This document shows positions 14,401 through 23,400 of a stretch of DNA of 64,000 bases, in pieces (position 1 is the first letter of the stretch; the number at the start of each line of letters is the position of its first letter). The position numbers and the translations under genes were made by a program. Below the pieces are notes generated by a model, which saw only the letters and a list, made by a program, of their open reading frames with translations, made no database searches and was not told where the DNA came from. Origin of the DNA: Notospermus geniculatus (taxonomy: Eukaryota; Nemertea; Pilidiophora; Heteronemertea; Lineidae). The stretch covers positions 93,770 through 157,769 of the forward strand of contig NMRB01000712.1 of assembly GCA_002633025.1 (NCBI GenBank), written 5' to 3'.

Positions 14401-17400
14401 ATTGGCTACTGATGTTGCTGTGTGGAGAGCTGTGGCCGAAATATGGCACTGCCAGCTCTGTCTATGAGATGGGATAATGCAGGAGGAACCAGATCCAAGG
14501 AAACCTGCACTCTCCTAGACTGACCAGACTTTGTGGGATTCGAACCCACGATACTGTACCGCAGAGTACTACTAACGATAACGAGCCAAAAGATAGAATG
14601 ACCGTCATTCACTGAAGGCTCTCACTCATAGTCATGAGGTGTTGTACCAACAAACGAACCCACTGCCTCTTCGTGACAAGTCCCAGTGTTTCCACTGTGC
14701 CACTCTGACTCGAGCGTGTTGTTGTAACTTCACTGAGAACTTTGAAGACAAATTTCAATTTGGGGTTGACAACTCCTGCTGTTAGTTCACATTGCATCCC
14801 TCTAGTTGCACAGCTGAGGCAAGTACCTTCTTCCCTCCCCACGTTCAAACAATTATTCTTACCCAATTATTTCTGACCAAATGACTATGACGTTCGGTAT
14901 ACCTTGTTACACGTTTTAATATCGGAATCAAATATTTAAACATTCATATTGCAATTGATTTCCACTATTCCATGCTTATGCATCCAACGAAGGCATTCAC
15001 ATTCCCACTTCTCGACATCGGCCCAACCTCCAGCATATTTTGGTTTCTAGACTTGGATTTCTTGGCCTCAGTTCTGTTCCAACTTCAAGCTGTGGTCAGA
15101 TAGATCTACTTAATATTCAGTTACGGTTTCCTTGCTTGAGTATTCAGTTTCCTTGGGGATTTCCCTTCACCGTATTCTAATCCGAATACTCGGCAAGACG
15201 AAACCAGTTAATCTATAATGAGGTCTGATACGATACGTTAGGACAACCAGCCCGATGCCGCGTGAGTTACGCCGCAGTGAATCAGCTCCTGTACATTTGA
15301 AGAAACAAAGCATCGCTAAACGTCTTAGCTGGGGATTTGGACACTTGACTCATGACCAACAGGTTAGTATGAAATTCTTTACAATTTTGGCAATCCTCCG
15401 TGATTGCGATTGTCCGGACTCCTCAGACATCTGGCTGACCGCACCCCATCTAGTATCTACACCTTAGGGCCTTGTCAATATGGCGGTGTGGAGTCCTGCG
15501 GCAACCTGATGGCTGCAGAGGACATCCGGTCCCAAGAATCAAGTGCGGTCAGTCATGTTGTACAGTATCACATAGTATCCAGTCAATAATTGTACCCATA
15601 CCAGTAAAGTTTGATTACTCACGGAGCAGGTTTATGTTATACATTTCCGAAGTGTGTAATTCCATATGATAAGTGGGACGTTGGATTTTTTGCCCAGTGT
15701 GTGCTCAACGGTGGATGGATTGATGCCGATCTTTACCTTCTGCTTTGGGTTATTTATAAACCCTGTAAACGTGTTGATGTGTGACCTTGGGTAAGGTGCT
15801 TCTCTGAGTTGCAACATATTGGCATTGTTTGTTCAGCATAGTTTGCAGGACAGGCATGAATCCAGAGGGGCAACTCGGGCATGCGCCTCTCCTTTCGGCC
15901 AACAAATCTGTAAAATCGACCATGAAATTCTGGAATTTGGAGCAAATCGTTGAAATTCACCACAAATTCCAATGTTCCTAGCACAGGGCGCCCCCTCTTT
16001 TCCCAAATCCTGGATCCACCCCTGTAAGACGTGGACCGTACCCCTTCGTCCCTTTGACCACCTTCACCTCACTGTATTCAGTCTCCTCAGCTCACTATTC
16101 TCTGTGTTCTGCTATGGGCCGTCCCGATACAACATCACAACTGAGCTCATCCCTGTAGCTCAGTGAATTTGCCTGATTTTGAAGGTCAACAGAGGGCGCT
16201 GATCTCGATTTCTCTCTAGTAGTTTAACTGTCTGCCCAGATCAACTCCAGTTCACAGCAATTTCCTGACACACAGTGTCTGTGGTGAGCGAGCCCTGGGT
16301 GCACTTGAACCTTGGAATAGCCCTCAAGTTACTCTGGTTGTCATGGTTACAGATGCTTCGACTCATTCTTAGAAACCGTTGGAAACGGTATCACCTGTGG
16401 GAGTTATGAAATGTATTGATCAGGTATTGGCTGATGTAACAAAACATGATCCGTTTCAATTGATTACATAAAGAAAACACATCGTATTTGAAGTTGGTAC
16501 AAACTTAGCATGTCTGTTATTTTGTTGGCACTACAAAGCTCTTTTGTACTCTCTTTGAGGGCAATAATCCAAACAGAGTGGAGGTTAATCCAAACAGAGT
16601 GGAGGTTAATCCCTATGGATTATCTAAGAATAATCCACCGGTGACTTTCAAAGGTCCTGTAATATCATGGCAACTTTGACATTTCTTTTGAAGGTTGATA
16701 TCCTAAGATCAAAGGGTTAAAAGTGTTTGACGTCCATACAAGGTGGAAATGCCATTCTCCTCAGTACAAATGCCATACTTATAAACTTGTAGTGTTTCAC
16801 AGAGTCAAGGATTCTTAGACCATTGGATCCAGGGACGGATCTAGGGTATGGGGCAACTCCTGCTAATGCATAGAGGCTTTGCCACTCTTTAAGCACACAA
16901 AATGAAGGGAAATAGAGTTGGATCTACCATCGAATCGCCACTGATCTTCTCGCCAGCCACCGGAGACTAGGTGATATCGGTTTTGGTATTGTTTGACAAG
17001 GGGCAAGCATCGCTGGATGGCATCCATGTCAGCCAAAAAATTTGAATGCAAAAGGGGACGAATCTTTGTTTACAAACACTCATTTCCTGCATTCTGGTTG
17101 GCTGTGAGGGCAATGTTTACAAACATCATCCTTCTGTTTACAAAACGACTGTTGATTCGCTTTAACAAGCCCCTGTGGAAAACTATTACAAAATCCATAA
17201 AAAAGCATTTGAGATTTCCCAATACAATTTGCTGCTCGTAATAAAACCAATCCTTGTAACAGCTGTTACGAGTAAAGTGTATTGAACTTGAGATGCAGTT
17301 ACAGCGGGCTCGACCTGACGGTGGAATTCTGCTGCTTGCAAGTTCGAATAGCATCTTCTACATGATTACGGTAGTTACTTTGGCCCTGTTTCCTGATATA

Positions 17401-20400
17401 GGGCCAGGTCACTGCTGGTTGCAGCTAGGCCTCGGTTGACAAGATGTTCAAGCTGGGGACCTGCATGAGATCCTGAATATTCATTTTGGTACAGAAAGCC
17501 ATTGATGTCAGGTTGTTTCCCAGTCAACATATCTTTGCTCGCTACAACTAGGCCCCAACGCCAGCTGGTCAGGTTGGGGACAGAGCCCCCTCTTTTCTAG
17601 ACGTCCCAAGTAGTGGTATTCTCTTAATCTTAGCCTGGCGTCAGGATTTTGGGCAGTAATGTGCCATTGGAAGGTATTCCCCATCACCACTGCTGATTAC
17701 AGCTAGGCCCCACTGCCAGGATGGTGACAGGCCCCTCTTTTCAAGAGATCCCCAGTACAATGTACTATTCTTTTTGGTGCATCAGCCATTGGCATCTGGT
17801 TTTTGGCCAGCGTGTGCCATTCAAATCATCCACCATCAGCGTCTCACAGTGGTGAGTGTGTCGGCCTCATTGTAAAAGGAGAGTGATTGTTAATGGTTCT
17901 CTGGCCCCAAAGGCGAGTCCCTCCTGTCACATGCCTTTCCAGATCGCTGCTTCCGAATCAATAACAATAACATCAACAACACTCACGTCTGCAGCAGCTG
18001 CGTTGATCACATTATTGCGTACGATTACCAGAACAGCCAGACATGCTCCGACTGCTCTTATTGGACAGGTTGTAGGGTGGTGTCCGAGTCATGCGTTACT
18101 CATCGCTCGTCTTACTCTGGTGGAATAAAAGCAATGGTAGCGTCAGTATTGTGTCATTTACGAGTCAGAGAATCGCTGTGGGGTGTGGAGCGTCGTCAGA
18201 GTGGAGGATAAATTTGTGTGACGTTCAGACTTTAGAGGAATAACAAATTATGCTTTTGACTGGAAACTGTGAATTTTCTGTTGATTTGTGAAAACCTTAT
18301 TTTGATGATACATGTATCAAAATTTTTATTTTTCGACTTCAAAACAGTTGTCAAAGTCTGGTTGACAATTTCTGAGCGTTTTCTATCATCGTGTTTTATA
18401 AACTGTTCATTGCCGTCCTCATCAACATTCATGAATGCAAACAATTCCATGGAAAAAGGCAGCAATATGCACATGAATCGGAATATAAAACTAGTGACAG
18501 GTGTGGGTGGCTGTCAGTAGTGCGTGTGCCTGGGTATTGGTTGCAGGAATAACACTGTGCCATGCATTATGCTTGCTTTCAAAAGGATTTAGAAACCTCG
18601 GCTTGTTTGGAAAATTCTTTGTGGATTACTGTTTCTTTGTGTGAACAGACTAACACCATTGGATAGGCCACATTTTGGAGCTACTATTTGGATGTATTGA
18701 AGTTTTTCTGACATCATCTGATATTGTTCATTATTCAGACACACTATGACAGTAATCAGTTCCATGTTGTTGGATTATTTTATGTCGTCAGTTCTCTGAA
18801 TCCATTCTGTGAGAGCAGAGGACTGAGTTTCACCAGCATTTTATACATATCACTTTCTCCTCAGTCCAGCATGACAGTTTAAATCTTGCACAGTTCCTTG
18901 CTTTCAAGAGTTACGTGTTCACATGACATTCTGTACTGTACATGTGTTCAGGAAAATCTCTGTTGAACTGAAAGAGCCTTGTGTTCAGGAAAAGATCAAC
19001 ATTGAACTATAAAGGCCTGTTCAGGAAAAGCTCAGCATTGAACTTGAAGGGCCTTGTGTTCAGGACAAGCGGTCAACATTGAACTGTAAAGGCCTTGTGT
19101 TCAGGAAAAGCTGAACATTGAACTTCAAGGGCCTAGGAAAAGCTCAGCTGCCAACTCCTGAAGTCTTGTGTTCAGGAACAACCCAGGTTTGATTGGCGCA
19201 TGGTGTTTGCGCTCGGCAAAACGACTTAGATCACCAGAATTTGAGATCAGGGAAAAATTGTCTCTTGTGCTATCTGACAAGATATTTCACTGCAACACAC
19301 GACTAAATGAGCAAGATGCGCCGTGAGAGGTCTTTTACGACCCTGAACCTGTATCGTGAGTACAAGGACGTGGAACGCGTCGCTGAATTGAAAAAACTAC
19401 AGAAAAAGTTGGTGGAGGTAAATGATATATGGTTATTTTGTGTTTGTTACGCCAGGGCGGATTCCGGTTCTTGTTTTGGCCTCTTTCCCTGACAGGCGTC
19501 CAATCACTTCTACCCTCGCTCAGCGTAGTACGAGGGCGAAGTGACCGTTGGCCTTGATATGTCAAGATGTGTTTGGGGGTCTAGTCGTTCTGTATCTTTG
19601 ACTACTGAGAGGTGTGCAGTATTCGTGAGTTTCTTGGGGGTTGTTAGCATCGCTGCCCTTCGGCCTTAGTTCGTGAGCGTTGACGGGGGAGGGTCGCTGT
19701 GAACCCTTGATAACCTCGTATGTTGTGAGACTCAACTGAAATGAACGACAGAATTATTGTATAATCAATTTCTAGATTATGACAGATCATCAAGAACCGT
19801 GGTGCATTATCTGCAAATCAGCCTGACCCTGATTGTAAAGACTATTCCACCACGCAATACTCATGTATCGATTGTAAAACAAATACCAGTACCATTGGTC
19901 CATATTGACTGATGATATTTGTGATTAAGCTAAATTTACGCTGATATTTGCATCAGAATTCTGTGTTTTGTATTAGCAGTGAATCAGTTACAGTGTTTAT
20001 AGGAAGTCCTGAGCTCCTAACATGGGTTCTACATCTGATATCAATGAAATAATACCTTGAAATGTTTATGCGATCACGGTTTAATTAATACTAATAGAGA
20101 AGGCAGGTCTCATAAACTATTTGCATTTCAGTGGTTCAGGGGCTGGAGACAACAAGCATGTACTCACTGCCTCGGTGGTGTAGTGGTGTCGGTCTGTGGC
20201 TGGTAATCAGTAGGTCCGTGGTTCAAATCCAGCTGTTGGAATGACAGTTGGGATCTCTCTTGAGAGGACAGTGGTGTAGTGCCAAACTCATAACCAATAG
20301 GTTGTGGGTTCAATTCCCAGTTGCTTGCCACTTTGTTCTCAACCGGTCTGAAAGGATCAAGAGTAGCACTGAATGAGCTCCTTGAGTTCACCAGAGAAGT

Positions 20401-23400
20401 TTCTGGAGCTCAGACTTTTAATATGGAGTTTTGTCCATTTTCAGAAATCCCCCCTCCCACAACAATTTGCCCCTCCATGCCTAACACTGCCTTTCTTCCT
20501 ATCATTTCAGGGTCTGACCGGTTTTGACGAGCTACGCCGCTACATTAAACAAGGCAATGAATTTTGTAAAGAAATTTCCCTCCTTATGCAGGAGAGGGCC
20601 GACATCGAAACGGCGTACGCAAAGAGTTTGTCAAAACTAAGTAACAAATTGAATAAGCAAGCTGGGAATTGCTTAGGGTAAGTGTTAAGGGGACTATAGA
20701 ACCATCCTGGCCTAGTCCTTTAACTGCCAAATCCTTCAAACTGAAGGCAGACCTAGTCNTTACTGTTCATGTAGGCCTACAGTGTAGATGATACCGTTGG
20801 AAGATCGGTTTAGTTGAAGGGCTGGGGTTCTTCTCGATGGGCCTTGCTGCACAAGTGACCAGTCTAGCATATTCACACTGTTTCTGTCACAGGGATGCTT
20901 CCGCATAGCCTTTGATGCAATGTGATGGTGTATGTAGTTTGGTTATCCACTCTGCCTATCTCCTGGGCCCGGTTGCACAAAACTTACGATAGCGCTAACT
21001 TGGTGTTAGCGTTAACTTTATGTTAAATGACGTAAAAAGACAAGGGATTTTTATGTCATCTAACATAAAGTTTGCGCTAACACCAAGTTAGCACTAACAT
21101 GAGTTTTGTGCAACCCAGCCCTGGTCTCCTATGCAACCAGGTGGCATTTGACGCTGACGTTTCTATGACCACGTTATATATTCATCTCTCTATATATGAT
21201 TATCACCGGCACATTGTAATCAACTGTATTGTAATCCAACATGATTGCCGCTTGCTACACATTTGTAACTTATGGACCAGATCGAGTGTGTAGGAAAATA
21301 TTTATATAACGACCGATGCATTATTCATCTGAGGCAATTGGTTGGGAAAACACACTATTGTAATGGGCCTGGTGGTTGGTTTATGGAATTGTTGTTGTTG
21401 ACTAGGGCATACACACAGTCCTAGAGGGTAGCCAATGAGATTTGCCATGCAGCCACGTAGTTTCAAATTTTTTCTTGATGACCGAAACTTTTTAAAAATC
21501 TGGCTGTGTAAGAAAGGGTTAATTAAGATTACGCATTTGTAGGTCGTTAGCGGTGGCATGGATCACCGTGGCAACCAGCATGGAATCAGAGGCCGAGCTC
21601 CATCGGAACCTTTCGGCAGCTCTTCTTGAAGATTTGCACAAACCGGTCAAACAGCTCAGTGAACAGATCCACAAAACACGGAAACCGGTGAGGAACAGGG
21701 CTTCTTCTTGGTGGACGGTCCGGTTGGCCACGTGCCTTCGATAGGAAAGTGACTGGTGGGAAACCTCTTGTTGATTCTTGGGGCCGTCTCAGAAGTTGTG
21801 ATTTGAAGTAATGTGGTCATCATGAATTCGGAGCTGGCATTGAAAATGAATTGGAAATCCCAAGATTTCTCGCGGATATTCTGAGAAGTCATGATTCCAG
21901 CAATCCTGGCCTGAACGTTTTACATATGAAGTGCTGAATTAATAAATGGCGTCGTGCTTTCCCTTTCAGATTGAGGCTAACGTTGACAAGGCCATGAAGG
22001 GCTTGATGGACAAACGGAATGAAGAAATGAGGGTAGGTGGTCCTAGTCATCCGTTCGCTCTTGCCACTCTACCTCAGGTGTTTCGTTCCAGGAGTTGGAC
22101 ATGTGCTGAACAGAGGCAAAAGACATCCAGGCCCTGAACATGTCACAACAGACCTGTGTCGAGATAGGTACTAGGCCCAACTTCATTTGAAGGAGTAGGC
22201 TCACATGGCTAGCTAGAAAAGTGTTAACTCTGCCTGTATCATGCTAAGAATTGTTCCAGCAATTAAAATGTCTTTCTCGTTTAGGCAAAGAAGAATGTGT
22301 TCGGGTGTGCAAGAGATTCAGAGAAATTAAACGACCAGTCACGTGATGCCAAATCAGGGAAGGGAAAGTATACAGACAAAGATGTAGCAAAAGTAAGTGT
22401 TGCCATGAAACGATTCATAAGGGACACACTCCGCGTGAGCTACCGCAAAATCCTGTCCGCAGTCGGCTGTACTTTACTGCGGACAGGAATATAGGTCATG
22501 CAGGTGTACAGTGTGTATTTATAGATCGTGGTATGCAGGGCTGGCCTAATACATTAGTTTCGCAGTAGCTCACGCGGAGTGTGTCCCTTATGTGAGTTTG
22601 GTGAATTAGCCAGACTTGTGTTCCCTGAATACCCACACATGTATTTCTGAATACCCACATATGTATTCCATGACTACCGGGGTACTCCCACATGTCTGCC
22701 TGAACACATGAACATGTATTCTCTGAAAAGCTAAGACCAAAATGTTCCCTGCTTTCAGATGGAGAAGAAAGGGAAACATTCAGAAGAAACTCTACGAAAA
22801 GCCGACAAAGAGTATCATGAATGTTGTCAAAAAGCTGAGGCAGCTCGTCAGGAATGGGAAACAGCTGTATATAAGGTTAGTGTTGGCCCTGCCGACCTGA
22901 AATCATTCAAAAAAGATACTGACAGCCCCCTTCCCCGCCTACTGGTAATATCTGTCGGGGAGAGTTGTTGCCAGGTCTGTCACGGAAAGATTGGCCTGAC
23001 AGAGGATCAACCCCATAACATCAATGGTGATCGGTACCGTAAATCCCTATCCGCACTCTGATGGCCTGACATTGTCACACATGCTGTCATCCACCAAAGC
23101 CAAGCTACATTCATTTCAATCTCCCGTAATGAAGTTTTAAAGGGGCAGTGTAGAGGTAGTCAGTTCTTTATCTTGTGCCCAGAGGGTGTTAAATACCTGG
23201 CCTCACGTGACTCTATCTTTTTGCCTTCCAGGGCAGTAACCAGCTGCAGGCTTTAGAAGAAGACAGAATAAGCCAGTTACAAGATGCTCTCAACAAATAT
23301 AACAGTCATATATCTGTGATAGGACCAAAACTAATCAAAGTACGTTCAGTTCCTTCGGACTAGCACATCTTTGAGTTATCTAGTTTCATCTTGGTCCCAA

